Below, in pieces: positions 16,674 to 25,686 of a stretch of DNA of 64,000 nt. The position numbers and the translations under genes were made by a program. Positions within the stretch are counted from its first letter, which is position 1, and each line of letters opens with the position of its first letter. Location of the stretch: contig JAZRXL010000028.1 in NCBI GenBank assembly GCA_045600225.1, positions 62,001 to 126,000 on the forward strand, written 5' to 3'. This DNA is from UBA1181 sp045600225 (GTDB lineage: Bacteria; Bacteroidota; Bacteroidia; Bacteroidales; Paludibacteraceae). The notes beneath the pieces were generated by a model. It did no database searches, was not told where the DNA came from, and saw only the letters and a list, made by a program, of their open reading frames with translations.

Positions 16674-17722
16674 GTCAAAGAACTATTTTATATCCGTTTC
16701 TTTTTGAATCAAACTTTCATCGGTTAGTATGGGGCGGTTGTAGACTAAAACCGTTCAAGGGATTGCCTTGTGACCCAAACGACAAAATAGGAGAAAGTTG
16801 GGAGATTAGTGCGGTTGAGGGTAATGAGTCTATTGTGGCTAACGGACCTCTAAAAGGAACATCTTTAAATGAAATAATAAAGGATTACGGAAACTTGCTG
16901 GTCGGGAATGCCGTTTATCAAAAGTATGGAGAAAAGTTTCCTTTACTGATTAAATTTATAGATGCGTCGGAAGATTTGTCTATCCAAGTTCATCCTAATG
17001 ATGCGTTGGCATTGCAAAGACATGGGAGCTTTGGAAAAACGGAGATGTGGTATGTGATGGATGCTCAGAATGATGCGTCTTTGTATTGTGGGTTTGAATT
17101 TCCAATATCTAAGTATGAGTATCAAAAAAGAATAGAGGATCATACAATTTGTGATGTACTTAAAAGATATTCTGTTGCTGCAGGGGATGTGTTTTTCATT
17201 CCTTCTGGTCGTGTACATGCAATATGTGGAGGCTCTTTAATCGCTGAGGTTCAGCAAAGTAGTGATGTTACATACCGTATTTTCGATTATGGAAGATTGG
17301 GGTTGGATGGAATACCGAGACAATTGCACACGGATTTGGCAGTAGATGCTATAGATTATGGAGTAGGGGATTCCGCAAAGATGGAATACAAACGGAAAAT
17401 GAATAAACCTGTTTGTGTATCGGAATGTCCATTCTTTACGGTAAAGGTTCTAGAAATAAATAGAAAATTTCATCGCAAATTGTATAAATATGATTCTTTC
17501 ATCGTCTATATGTGTTTGCAGGGAAACTGCACAATAGAAATATTGAGCACACAGGGCTATGGAAAAAAGGATCTTCCTGATGTGACAAAGGTTTCTTTAA
17601 CTGTAGGTAATAGTTGTTTGATTCCTGCATCTGTCGCAGATGTAATGGTGATTCCTAATAACTTGGCTGGAACTACTAAACTTTTGGAGGTCTATGTGGA
17701 CAATAAGAACTTTAACAAATAG
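16670..17722 (+). CDS. manA: Mannose-6-phosphate isomerase, class I
   Basis: Zinc enzyme interconverting mannose-6-phosphate and fructose-6-phosphate, feeding GDP-mannose. The metal ligands are visible in IQVHPNDALALQ (Gln and His), KTEMWYVMD (Glu) and PSGRVHAICGG (His). The opening WGGCRLKPFKGLP and ESWEISAVEGNES match the Bacteroidota/Bacillus type of about 320-350 residues. It overlaps the upstream dehydratase by 4 nt, so it is probably part of a polysaccharide-precursor unit. Confidence 0.92.
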   Translation: MSQRTILYPFLFESNFHRLVWGGCRLKPFKGLPCDPNDKIGESWEISAVEGNESIVANGPLKGTSLNEIIKDYGNLLVGNAVYQKYGEKFPLLIKFIDASEDLSIQVHPNDALALQRHGSFGKTEMWYVMDAQNDASLYCGFEFPISKYEYQKRIEDHTICDVLKRYSVAAGDVFFIPSGRVHAICGGSLIAEVQQSSDVTYRIFDYGRLGLDGIPRQLHTDLAVDAIDYGVGDSAKMEYKRKMNKPVCVSECPFFTVKVLEINRKFHRKLYKYDSFIVYMCLQGNCTIEILSTQGYGKKDLPDVTKVSLTVGNSCLIPASVADVMVIPNNLAGTTKLLEVYVDNKNFNK

Positions 17723-17770
17723 GTTTTCTCTCAGATTTGATAGGGTTGATGATAAAAAAAAGAGATAGTC

Positions 17771-17801
17771 TTTGTTGCCATCGATTTTCTTTATATATTT
17801 G
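17771..17801 (+). promoter_or_regulatory. Full Bacteroidota promoter for the MORN-repeat gene
   Basis: TTTG at 17771-17774 and TATATTTG at 17794-17801 are separated by exactly 19 nt, a complete consensus promoter. It excludes the upstream in-frame start at 17772 and supports ATG 17838. Confidence 0.85.
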
Positions 17802-17837
17802 TGCGTTATAGTAACGAAAAAAATAAAATTAAATAAT

Positions 17838-18314
17838 ATGAAGACAAAAGTTTTAGCAATTTTTGCAATTTTTTCTTTGATTTGTCTTGAAGCAGGAGCT
17901 GCTTCACGCTGTAAGGGTAAGTGTAGAGACGGAAAAGGAACTTATACATTCGACGATGGTGAAGTATATTCAGGAACATTCAAGGATGGTAAGTTTGATG
18001 GTCGTGGAACTTATACATTTAAGAGTGGAGCTAAGTATGAAGGAGAGTATAAAGCAGGTGTTCGTGAAGGTAAGGGAACATTTACTTATCCAACGGGTGA
18101 TGTATATGTAGGAGAATTCAAGAATGGTTATCCTGATGGAAAGGGTGTTTATACTTACTCTACTGGTGATAAGTATGAAGGTGAATTCAAAGATGGAAAG
18201 AAGCATGGTATGGGTGTTTATACTTTTGCAAGTGGAACAAAGCAAACTGGTGAGTTTGAAGAGGGAGACTTGGTTGAAGAAATCAGTATTGAGCGTCCAA
18301 ACAAAAAGAAATAA
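17838..18314 (+). CDS. Secreted MORN-repeat protein
   Basis: 158 residues. A signal peptide (about 1-22, ending GAA-SRC) is followed by five MORN repeats of about 23 residues, each of the form G(K/R)GxYTFxxGxxYxGxFKxG. The repeats cover nearly the whole mature protein and end in a short charged tail. MORN repeats bind lipids or proteins in other systems; no enzymatic role is implied. The gene has its own complete promoter and a terminator, so it appears to be a well expressed single-gene unit. The function in Bacteroidota is unknown. Confidence 0.9.
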   Translation: MKTKVLAIFAIFSLICLEAGAASRCKGKCRDGKGTYTFDDGEVYSGTFKDGKFDGRGTYTFKSGAKYEGEYKAGVREGKGTFTYPTGDVYVGEFKNGYPDGKGVYTYSTGDKYEGEFKDGKKHGMGVYTFASGTKQTGEFEEGDLVEEISIERPNKKK

Positions 18315-18336
18315 ATTATATTGTAAGTTTATAGAT

Positions 18337-18371
18337 AGGGATGTTGTCTTACGGCAACTTCCCTTTTTTTT
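18337..18371 (+). terminator. Terminator after the MORN gene, abutting the next start codon
   Basis: AGGGA-T-GTTG (18337-18346) pairs with CAAC-T-TCCCT (18355-18364) with one T-T mismatch, followed by a run of eight T. The ATG of the next gene is at 18375, 4 nt after the T-run. Confidence 0.85.
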
Positions 18372-18374
18372 GAT

Positions 18375-19319
18375 ATGAAAAAAATAGTTCTTCCGATATT
18401 CTTTTTTATGATTCTCTTTTCATCTTGCCAAGAGGTGAGGAATCGGATCTCTATGTTGTTAGGGAATGAAACGGAGTTGAAGAATGATACTGTTGTGTTA
18501 AGGGTTGATACGGTTGAAGTAGTTGACTCTTTGAAAAATTTGCCTGTTGCTTTGTCCAAAGACTCTGTTTGTCTAAAGTTTGTATTTAGTGATGTAAAAG
18601 GGGTTGCGATTCATCCTGGCTACCCGATTACATTGTGTTTGGGTTCTGACTATTGTGTTATTCCTACGAAGGAGAAAGGGTCTATTGATACAATCGTATC
18701 TATTTGTAATCTGTCTCTTCCTGTAGGTGTAGATACTTTTTATTATTCTTTGTCTGATTATGCAGGGGACACTTTGTATGAAGAAATATCTCTTTCTGTA
18801 AAAGAGTTCAAAGGAAGAATAATGGAAGAGGATGGAACTCCTCTAAAGCATATGCCCGTTCATGTCCATTCTAGGTATAAGAAAAAATCGAAGAAAATAA
18901 AGGAGGAGTATGGTGATGACATGCTTGTATATACAGATTCTTTAGGCTACTATTATGGTTATACTGATCCTAATATCTATGAGTTGGTTTTGCGAACTTG
19001 TGGCTTTCTCGTGGGAAAGATATCTCGTTATGAGCTAATGACATACCCAACACAGAATTTTCTTTATAAGCCATTCTTTATAAACAACTTATGTGGTGAT
19101 ACGATACCTTCGTTTGTTTATACTGTGGATATCCCTGATATGGATGTCTCTGTTTCTACAGACAATTGGAGTAATTTCTTCTCTTATGATGAAATGTTGG
19201 AGTCTTCCCAAAGTGCAAAAATAACTGCCACATACAGAAGAGCAAGGTTTACAAAAAAAATTACGAAACGGGATGCCCTGTTTCGTAATCCTTCATTCAC
19301 TATATGTGTACACGATTAA
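18375..19319 (+). CDS. Hypothetical lipoprotein
   Basis: 314 residues, not recognised. The N-terminal signal (KKIVLPIFFFMILFSSC) ends at a Bacteroidota-style lipobox with C18, so it is probably attached to the outer or inner membrane. The middle contains FKGRIMEEDGTPLKHMPVHV followed by TDSLGYYYG, resembling a carboxypeptidase-regulatory-like beta-sandwich (inference). The start is only 4 nt after a terminator T-run. Its last codons contain the terminator hairpin of the opposing gene, and the two stop codons overlap in TTAA. There is no evidence for a specific role. Confidence 0.75.
   Translation: MKKIVLPIFFFMILFSSCQEVRNRISMLLGNETELKNDTVVLRVDTVEVVDSLKNLPVALSKDSVCLKFVFSDVKGVAIHPGYPITLCLGSDYCVIPTKEKGSIDTIVSICNLSLPVGVDTFYYSLSDYAGDTLYEEISLSVKEFKGRIMEEDGTPLKHMPVHVHSRYKKKSKKIKEEYGDDMLVYTDSLGYYYGYTDPNIYELVLRTCGFLVGKISRYELMTYPTQNFLYKPFFINNLCGDTIPSFVYTVDIPDMDVSVSTDNWSNFFSYDEMLESSQSAKITATYRRARFTKKITKRDALFRNPSFTICVHD
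19252..19288 (-). terminator. Intrinsic terminator of the GldB-like gene, inside the opposing coding sequence
   Basis: TTACGAAACGGG (19261-19272) and CCCTGTTTCGTAA (19276-19288) form a 12-bp stem with a four-base loop. On the minus strand it is followed by eight T. It lies within the last codons of the plus-strand lipoprotein gene, so the same DNA serves as coding sequence and terminator. Confidence 0.88.
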
Positions 19320-20422
19320 GGTCTGTAATTAGAACGAACCAAAATCTCTTGTGCATCAATTTTGGATGTGAGCAGATCTGTTAATGTTAAATTTGGATTG
19401 TTGTTCATGTAATCCTCTACGATATTTCTTCCTATCCATAAGACTGCCTGTGCAGGAGCTTCGTGTCCTTCGTCATCTGAAAAATACTTTGTATTGTTGG
19501 CTGGGAAGATGTAGTCAGATATGGTTTTGCTATTGGTTGAGAATAGTTGATTGTATTCTCTTAAATAGTTCCACATTTGTTTCTCGTTCTGTTTGCACCA
19601 TTCCCATTGCTCTTCGCTATATCCTAACAAAAGTTTTTTATCTGTTTTTGATAGAATGGATTCTGTCGCATAGAGTATCTTTCCATAGTGGATCATGTTA
19701 TCCAACAGATTTCCTGCTTCTTTTTGCATAGGATATTCAGAACATATCCAGAAGTAAAGAACATCTGGAACTATCTTTTCTCTCTTAAGGTTCGGAATCA
19801 TATATTCATAGATGCCTGGAACATAATGGTAGTTTTTGTAATCAGAACCAAGGAAATATTCAAGCGAAACATATACGGTTGATGAGTCTATCGCAATGGA
19901 TTCTGCAAATCCAGAAAAAAATGAACATACTTTCGGTATTTTGAAAGAAGGAATAAGACTTTTTGCTCTTGAAAAAGCTTCTGTTAGTCCGTCTTCTATG
20001 TCTTTTACCTCTTCGAATTCTTTTTCACAATCATTGTAAAGTTCGTTGTATGCCGGGTGGGATAGAAAAAGATAGAATAAGGTAGATGCATTTGATCTTT
20101 GGGCTCCGGCCATTTCTCCCAACTGACGGCAATATAGAGAGAATGATTCTCCGTATTTCTCTTTCAGTTGAGTGATTTTCCCCGTTAGACATATAGAATC
20201 ATTGTCTGGTATGTCGACTGTGAGTAAATCATAATTTCCGACCTTTGCAGGCTTTGTGATACATTTGTCTAATTCGTAAATGTCCTTGTCTAATCGGATG
20301 ATTTCGGTTTTCGCTTCTGGTATTATATCTGTTTCTACCTGCTGAAAACGATTCTGCTTGTCACAACAGCAAAGTGTTGAGACAAGCAGAAGTATGCTAA
20401 AAACTCTAAATGACTTATTCAT
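19316..20422 (-). CDS. GldB-like gliding-motility-family lipoprotein
   Basis: 368 residues. The signal peptide (FRVFSILLLVSTLCCC) runs into a cysteine cluster at about residues 18-20 that would be lipidated. The body shows the GldB-family pattern: KTEIIRLDKDIYELD near the start, LEYFLGSDYKNYHYVPGIYEY in the middle and APAQAVLWIGRNIVEDYM near the end. GldB is needed for gliding and type IX secretion-linked motility in Flavobacterium, but relatives occur widely in non-gliding Bacteroidales. It begins 9 nt after the ABC-F stop, so it is likely in that operon, and it has its own intrinsic terminator. Confidence 0.8.
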   Translation of the reverse strand: MNKSFRVFSILLLVSTLCCCDKQNRFQQVETDIIPEAKTEIIRLDKDIYELDKCITKPAKVGNYDLLTVDIPDNDSICLTGKITQLKEKYGESFSLYCRQLGEMAGAQRSNASTLFYLFLSHPAYNELYNDCEKEFEEVKDIEDGLTEAFSRAKSLIPSFKIPKVCSFFSGFAESIAIDSSTVYVSLEYFLGSDYKNYHYVPGIYEYMIPNLKREKIVPDVLYFWICSEYPMQKEAGNLLDNMIHYGKILYATESILSKTDKKLLLGYSEEQWEWCKQNEKQMWNYLREYNQLFSTNSKTISDYIFPANNTKYFSDDEGHEAPAQAVLWIGRNIVEDYMNNNPNLTLTDLLTSKIDAQEILVRSNYRP

Positions 20423-20431
20423 TATGGTTTC

Positions 20432-22048
20432 TTATTGATATAGTTTTGCTTTTAGTGCAGCAATGTCCTCACTTACAATGTAATCGTCGTAGTCCATTCT
20501 CTTGTCGATGACACCATTGGGAGTCAACTCGATAATTCTATTACATACAGTTTGAATGAACTCGTGGTCATGAGAAGACATCAACACATTTCCTTTGAAT
20601 ACTTTTAATGTGTTGTTAAATGCTTGGATAGACTCCAAATCAAGGTGGTTGGTAGGAGAGTCTAATACAAGGCAGTTCGCATTCTTAAGCATCATTCGGG
20701 AAATCATGCATCTCATTTTCTCACCTCCGGAAAGTACACTTGCCTTTTTGTATATCTCTTCTCCGGTAAACAACATTCTTCCTAGGTATCCTCTGACGAA
20801 TGATTCGTTAGTGTCAGGAGAGTATTGTGCAAGCCAATCCACTAACTTCATATCTGTATTGAAGAACTCTGTGTTATCTACAGGAAGATAGGCAGGGGTA
20901 ATGGTTACACCCCATTTGTATGTTCCTCCAGAAGGCTTTATCTTGTCATTAATGATTTCAAAGAATGCGGTCATTGCACGAGGATCGTGTGACAAGAAAA
21001 CTACCTTGTCGTCTTTCTCAATGTTGAATGTGGCATTTTTGAATAAGACATCTCCCTCTGGTGTTGTGTAAGAAAGGTCGTTTACCTCTATGATTTGGTT
21101 TCCTGGCTCACGGTCCGGAGTGAAGATAATGCCAGGGTATTTTCTTGTAGAAGGTTGAATTTCTTCGATATTAAGCTTCTCCAACATCTTCTTTCTACTG
21201 GTCGTTTGCTTTGATTTTGCCACATTAGCACTGAATCGTTGAATGAACTCCATGAGTTCTTTCTTCTTCTCTTCTGCTTTCTTGTTTTGTTGTGCTTGTT
21301 GGCGAAGCGCAAGTTGACTTGATTCATACCAGAAACTATAGTTTCCTGCGAACATTGTGATCTTGCCATAATCAATATCAACTGTATGTGTACATACGGC
21401 ATCCAAGAAGTGACGGTCATGGGAAACGACAAGCACTGTGTTTTCGAATTCTGCCAAGTAGTTCTCCAACCACATTACAGTTTCAAGGTCAAGGTCATTG
21501 GTAGGCTCATCCAATAGAAGATTGTCTGGCTTCCCAAATAATGCTTGAGCAAGCAATACACGGACCTTTTCCTTACCACTCAATTCTTTCATTAATTTGT
21601 AGTGTAGGTCTTCCTTAATACCTAAGCCGCTAAGAAGTGCTGCTGCATCACTTTCTGCATTCCATCCGTCCATTTCGGCAAATTTCTCCTCTAATTCGGA
21701 TGCTCTGATACCATCTGCGTCAGAAAAATCTTCTTTTGCATAAAGGGCATCTTTTTCTTGCATCACATTCCACAATGGCTCGTGGCCACGAAGAACAGTT
21801 TCGATAACAGGAACTTCATCGAATTGGAAGTGGTCTTGGCGAAGAACGGATAAACGCTCGCCCGGAGCGATAGTCACACTACCTTTGGTTGGTGTTAAAT
21901 CTCCACTGATTACCTTTAAAAATGTAGATTTACCAGCGCCATTTGCACCGATGATTCCATAACAGTTACCACCTGTGAACTTAAGATTCACATCTTGAAA
22001 AAGAATTCGTTTTCCGAATTGTACTACAATGTCTGAAGCAGTTATCAT
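20432..22048 (-). CDS. ABC-F family ATPase (YbiT-like)
   Basis: 538 residues with two ABC domains and no membrane segments, the layout of ABC-F translation factors that act at the ribosomal E site. The first P-loop is GANGAGKST (about 34-42), with signature ELSGKEKVRVLLAQ and Walker B LLLDEPTNDLD. The second half has LSGGEKMRCMISRMM and LVLDSPTNHLD (Asp-Ser rather than Asp-Glu, so the second catalytic glutamate is replaced by Ser). A charged linker (KKAEEKKKELMEFIQRF) separates the domains. The closest match by eye is the YbiT group. It is not obviously a resistance-type ABC-F. A TATCTTTG -7 box lies upstream. Confidence 0.9.
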   Translation of the reverse strand: MITASDIVVQFGKRILFQDVNLKFTGGNCYGIIGANGAGKSTFLKVISGDLTPTKGSVTIAPGERLSVLRQDHFQFDEVPVIETVLRGHEPLWNVMQEKDALYAKEDFSDADGIRASELEEKFAEMDGWNAESDAAALLSGLGIKEDLHYKLMKELSGKEKVRVLLAQALFGKPDNLLLDEPTNDLDLETVMWLENYLAEFENTVLVVSHDRHFLDAVCTHTVDIDYGKITMFAGNYSFWYESSQLALRQQAQQNKKAEEKKKELMEFIQRFSANVAKSKQTTSRKKMLEKLNIEEIQPSTRKYPGIIFTPDREPGNQIIEVNDLSYTTPEGDVLFKNATFNIEKDDKVVFLSHDPRAMTAFFEIINDKIKPSGGTYKWGVTITPAYLPVDNTEFFNTDMKLVDWLAQYSPDTNESFVRGYLGRMLFTGEEIYKKASVLSGGEKMRCMISRMMLKNANCLVLDSPTNHLDLESIQAFNNTLKVFKGNVLMSSHDHEFIQTVCNRIIELTPNGVIDKRMDYDDYIVSEDIAALKAKLYQ

Positions 22049-22077
22049 ATAATTTTTTTTCTGTTTATTTTCTTTTG

Positions 22078-22085
22078 CAAAGATA
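22078..22085 (-). promoter_or_regulatory. -7 box of the ABC-F/GldB-like operon
   Basis: Minus-strand TATCTTTG matches TAnnTTTG, 30 nt upstream of the ABC-F ATG. Confidence 0.75.
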
Positions 22086-22153
22086 CTATTTTTAATTGGA
22101 TTTATTAAGACATCCTTTCTGGATGATTGTAATGTTTGCGAAATCTCATTTGT

Positions 22154-23020
22154 TCAGAGAAAATTCGCGTCTAACCATTCAATTTCGGGGTCTTTTTTGA
22201 ACCAAGTAATTTGTTTTTTTGCATAGTGTCTTGTGTTCTGTTTTATCATTTGTTTGGCGTATTCCAAGTCCCAATTTCCGTCGAAATATTCAAACAGTTC
22301 TTTATATCCAACCGTATTTAGAGAGTTTAGCTCTTTGTGGGGATACAGTGATCTTGCTTCTTCGACAAGTCCATCTTCGAACATCCTGTCTACTCGTAAA
22401 TTAATGCGTTCATACAGTTCTTCACGAGGTCTGGTTATCCCTATTTTTTGAATAGAAAATGGCCTTTCTTTTTTGTTGTTTGTTCGAATGGAAGAGTAGG
22501 GTTTCCCTGTTTGGAGACAAATCTCAAGTGCGTGAATAATTCGTTTCCCATTTTTTGGATCCACAATCTCAGAGTAGTCTGGGTCTAATATCTTTAATTC
22601 GTTTCGCAAGTTTTCTATGCCTTCCTCTTCAAAGCGTTTCCATAACGAATCTCGAAGGTCTTGGTCTATATTTGGTACATCATCAATGCCTTTGCAGATT
22701 GCATCAATGTAGAGCATGGATCCTCCTGTCATAACTAAGGTGTCGTGTCTTTGAAATAGCTCTTGGCATTTCTCCAATGCATCAATCTCATATTTGCCAC
22801 AACTGTAGTAATCGTGAATGGATAGATTGCCTATGAAATGATGAGGGACTCGTTTGAGTTCTTCTTCTGTGGGTGCGGCAGTTCCAATTTTCATCTCTTT
22901 GAACATTTGACGGGAGTCACAGGATAGAATCTCTGTGTTTAGCTTCTCTGCCAATTGTAAACTGAATTCTGTTTTTCCAACAGCGGTTGGTCCTAATATG
23001 ATGATTAATTTTTTCTCCAT
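22154..23020 (-). CDS. miaA: tRNA dimethylallyltransferase
   Basis: Adds the dimethylallyl group to A37 of tRNAs reading codons that start with U. The P-loop GPTAVGKTEFSLQLAEKL is at residues 9-26, with SCDSRQMFKEMKIGTAAPT after it, TGGSMLYIDAICKG near 98-111 and the tRNA-contacting RPREELYERINLRVD in the C-terminal half. 288 residues is on the short side but complete. A TATTTTTG box (23025-23032) ends only 5 nt from the ATG and overlaps the glgP terminator T-run, so whether it is a real promoter is uncertain. Confidence 0.94.
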   Translation of the reverse strand: MEKKLIIILGPTAVGKTEFSLQLAEKLNTEILSCDSRQMFKEMKIGTAAPTEEELKRVPHHFIGNLSIHDYYSCGKYEIDALEKCQELFQRHDTLVMTGGSMLYIDAICKGIDDVPNIDQDLRDSLWKRFEEEGIENLRNELKILDPDYSEIVDPKNGKRIIHALEICLQTGKPYSSIRTNNKKERPFSIQKIGITRPREELYERINLRVDRMFEDGLVEEARSLYPHKELNSLNTVGYKELFEYFDGNWDLEYAKQMIKQNTRHYAKKQITWFKKDPEIEWLDANFL

Positions 23021-23031
23021 AATGCAAAAAT

Positions 23032-23065
23032 AAAGAAAAGCGAGGATTCTTCCTCGCTTTTCTTT
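23032..23065 (-). terminator. Terminator of the glycogen operon
   Basis: A 15-bp stem (23032-23046 with 23051-23065) with a TTCT/AGAA tetraloop encloses AGAAAAGCGAGGA. On the minus strand it runs into TTTCTTTATTTTTG. Confidence 0.88.
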
Positions 23066-23090
23066 TATAGTACTTAGTTTAAACTAAAAA

Positions 23091-25643
23091 TTAGAACCAA
23101 CGTACATAGCAGAAGTCTTGGCGATGAGCCATGTCCTTATGCTTAGGGAACATACGGAAAGCATACTTATATGCACCTGCACGAGTGATACGATCCTCAA
23201 GACGGAAATACAATTTTGTGCCTTCTGTCTTGTAAAGTTCCATCTCCTTAACATCATCAAGGGTTTCGTTGTTCTCTGCATTGAAGATAGAAACGAAGTC
23301 AACGCCAATACCCTTGTCGTTCAAAGCCTTAGTGTCGATAATAGCTTCTACTGTGTAGCGATCTCCAACTTCTGCATTTGATTCGCATACTGAAGCTGAT
23401 ACGATTTCGATTTGATCCCACTTAGAAGCAACTTCCTCTTTCCATGCAGCGATCTCTTTTGCTTTTGCATAGTTGTTTTTTGTAACTAATGCCTTGCGTG
23501 ATGCCAATGGGTTGTAGAACTTGTTGATATAGTCATCCAACATACGCTTTGTAGTGTAGTGAGGGGTGATTTTTGCAAAAGAGTTCTTGATTGTTTGAAC
23601 CCATTCTGGAGAGTAACCCTTGCTGTTTGTTGCGTAGTACATAGGGATAATCTCTGTTTCCAAGATTCTATAGATTGTTGCAGCATCCAATTGATCTTGG
23701 TATCCTTGGTTGTCGTATGTACGCTTTTCTGTTAACGCCCAACCTGCACCTTCGCGGTATCCTTCTAACCACCAACCATCTTTTACAGAGAAGTTGATTA
23801 CACCATTCATCAATGCTTTCTCTCCAGATGTTCCTGATGCCTCAAGAGGACGTGTTGGAGTATTTAACCAGATATCAACTCCAGAGATCAAACGTTTTGC
23901 CAAAGCAATATCATAGTTCTCCAAGAACAAGATCTTACCGATAAACTCAGGCATGCGAGAAATTTCAACGATTCTCTTGATCAATCCTTTTCCACCACCA
24001 TCTGCTGGGTGAGCCTTTCCTGTAAACACGAAAGTAACAGGTCTGTCAGGATTGTTAACAATCTCAGAAAGTCTCTTCAAATCAGTGAACAACAAATGTG
24101 CACGTTTGTATGTTGCGAAACGACGACCGAAACCGATAGTCAAAGCGTTAGGGTTGAATTTGTTCAAGATGTCCATAACTCTTGCAGGATCTCCTTGATT
24201 CTTCAACCAGTTTTGTTGGTATTTGTCTGAGATGTAAGCTAACAAGCGTTTCTTCAAATCTTTTCTGATTTCCCAAATCTTCTCGTCTGGAACATCGTAG
24301 ATCTTTTTCCAAATCTCTTCGTTCGATTGGTCGCTATAGAATTTGCTGTCAAATGTATTCTCGTACAACTCTCTCCAAGAAGGATCAGCCCATGAAGGCA
24401 AGTGAACACCATTAGTTACATAATTAACATGAGACTCTTCAGGGAAGTATCCTTTCCAAATTGGAGCGAACATCTTCTTCGAAACCTCTCCGTGAAGCCA
24501 GCTTACACCATTAACCTCTTGGCAAGTGTTGCAAGCAAATACGCTCATAGAGAACTTTTCTCCCTTGTCTCCTGGGTTTTCTCTACCCATGTCCATCAAA
24601 TCGTCCCATGAAATTCCTAATTTCTCTGCGAAGTGGTACATGTACTTTCCGAACAAACCTTCATCGAACTTGTCGTGTCCGGCAGGAACTGGAGTATGTA
24701 CAGTATAAAGAGCAGAAGAACGAACAACCTCAAATGCTTGACGGAACGACAAGCCTTCTTCGTGGATGTAGTCGCATAGACGTTGAACGTTGATCAACGC
24801 AGCATGTCCTTCATTGCAGTGGTAAGTGTCGTGCTTGATGCCTAACTTCTTCAACATCAACATACCTCCGATACCCAACATGTACTCCTGTTTCAAACGA
24901 TTCTCCCAATCTCCACCATAAAGCATGTGAGTGATAGAACGATCGAACTCAGAGTTCTTGTCGATATCTGTATCCAATAAGTATAGGTTGATTCTACCTA
25001 CTGCAACTTTCCAAATGTTAGCGTAAATAATTCTGTCGTGGAAAGGAACCTCCAAAATGTCTGCATTTCCGTGTTCATCTGTTACCAATGAGATTGGAAG
25101 AGTGCTGAAATTTTGTGCTTCGTAGTTTGCAATTTGGTCTCCGTCCATAGAAAGAGCTTGTGTAAAGTATCCAAAGCGATACAAGAAACCAACAGCTGTC
25201 ATGTTTACATTGCAGTCACTTGCCTCTTTCAAATAGTCACCAGCCAACACACCAAGACCTCCAGAATAGATCTTCAAAACATCTGTTAAACCATATTCCA
25301 TTGAGAAGTATGCAACAGAAGGTTTCTTAGCGTCTTTAGGAGTGTCAACATATTTCTTAAAGCTCTTGTAGCAAGCATCCATTTTTGCAAGAAGAGCTTT
25401 GTTGTTCTCTACAGCCTCTAGTTTGCCGATCTCGATAGTTTCCAAAAATAAAACAGGATTACCACCGCATTTGTCCCAGAATTCAGCGTCGATCTCTTTG
25501 AAAAGATTCACTGTTTCAGGATTCCATGACCAGCACACGTTTAGTGCCATTTCTTGCAATTTTTCCAACTTGGCAGGCACTTTTGCCTTTGTGTTCATTT
25601 CTCTCCAAGAAGGGTAATTTACGTGATTTAATTGTAAACTCAT
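23091..25643 (-). CDS. glgP: Alpha-glucan (glycogen/maltodextrin) phosphorylase
   Basis: Releases glucose-1-phosphate from the non-reducing ends of alpha-1,4-glucans. The 850-residue protein begins with a DUF3417-like segment (PSWREMNTKAKVPAKLEKLQ then ALNVCWSWNPET) and contains YFSMEYGLTDVLKIYSGGLG, AYTVHTPVPAGHDKF-like sequence, FGRRFATYKRAHLLF and the PLP region PLEASGTSGEKALMNGVINF, matching the shorter actinobacterial/Bacteroidota GlgP type. It follows glycogen synthase by 43 nt and ends in a strong terminator, so synthesis and breakdown genes share an operon. No branching or ADP-glucose enzyme is nearby. Confidence 0.92.
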   Translation of the reverse strand: MSLQLNHVNYPSWREMNTKAKVPAKLEKLQEMALNVCWSWNPETVNLFKEIDAEFWDKCGGNPVLFLETIEIGKLEAVENNKALLAKMDACYKSFKKYVDTPKDAKKPSVAYFSMEYGLTDVLKIYSGGLGVLAGDYLKEASDCNVNMTAVGFLYRFGYFTQALSMDGDQIANYEAQNFSTLPISLVTDEHGNADILEVPFHDRIIYANIWKVAVGRINLYLLDTDIDKNSEFDRSITHMLYGGDWENRLKQEYMLGIGGMLMLKKLGIKHDTYHCNEGHAALINVQRLCDYIHEEGLSFRQAFEVVRSSALYTVHTPVPAGHDKFDEGLFGKYMYHFAEKLGISWDDLMDMGRENPGDKGEKFSMSVFACNTCQEVNGVSWLHGEVSKKMFAPIWKGYFPEESHVNYVTNGVHLPSWADPSWRELYENTFDSKFYSDQSNEEIWKKIYDVPDEKIWEIRKDLKKRLLAYISDKYQQNWLKNQGDPARVMDILNKFNPNALTIGFGRRFATYKRAHLLFTDLKRLSEIVNNPDRPVTFVFTGKAHPADGGGKGLIKRIVEISRMPEFIGKILFLENYDIALAKRLISGVDIWLNTPTRPLEASGTSGEKALMNGVINFSVKDGWWLEGYREGAGWALTEKRTYDNQGYQDQLDAATIYRILETEIIPMYYATNSKGYSPEWVQTIKNSFAKITPHYTTKRMLDDYINKFYNPLASRKALVTKNNYAKAKEIAAWKEEVASKWDQIEIVSASVCESNAEVGDRYTVEAIIDTKALNDKGIGVDFVSIFNAENNETLDDVKEMELYKTEGTKLYFRLEDRITRAGAYKYAFRMFPKHKDMAHRQDFCYVRWF

Positions 25644-25686
25644 CTTTAAAGTTTTTAATGAAATTATTTTGTTTTATTTATTTGAC

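Noticed and set aside
23025..23032. TATTTTTG as the miaA promoter
   Set aside because: It overlaps the T-run of the glgP terminator and is only 5 nt from the ATG, so it is probably a chance match; kept only as a remark.
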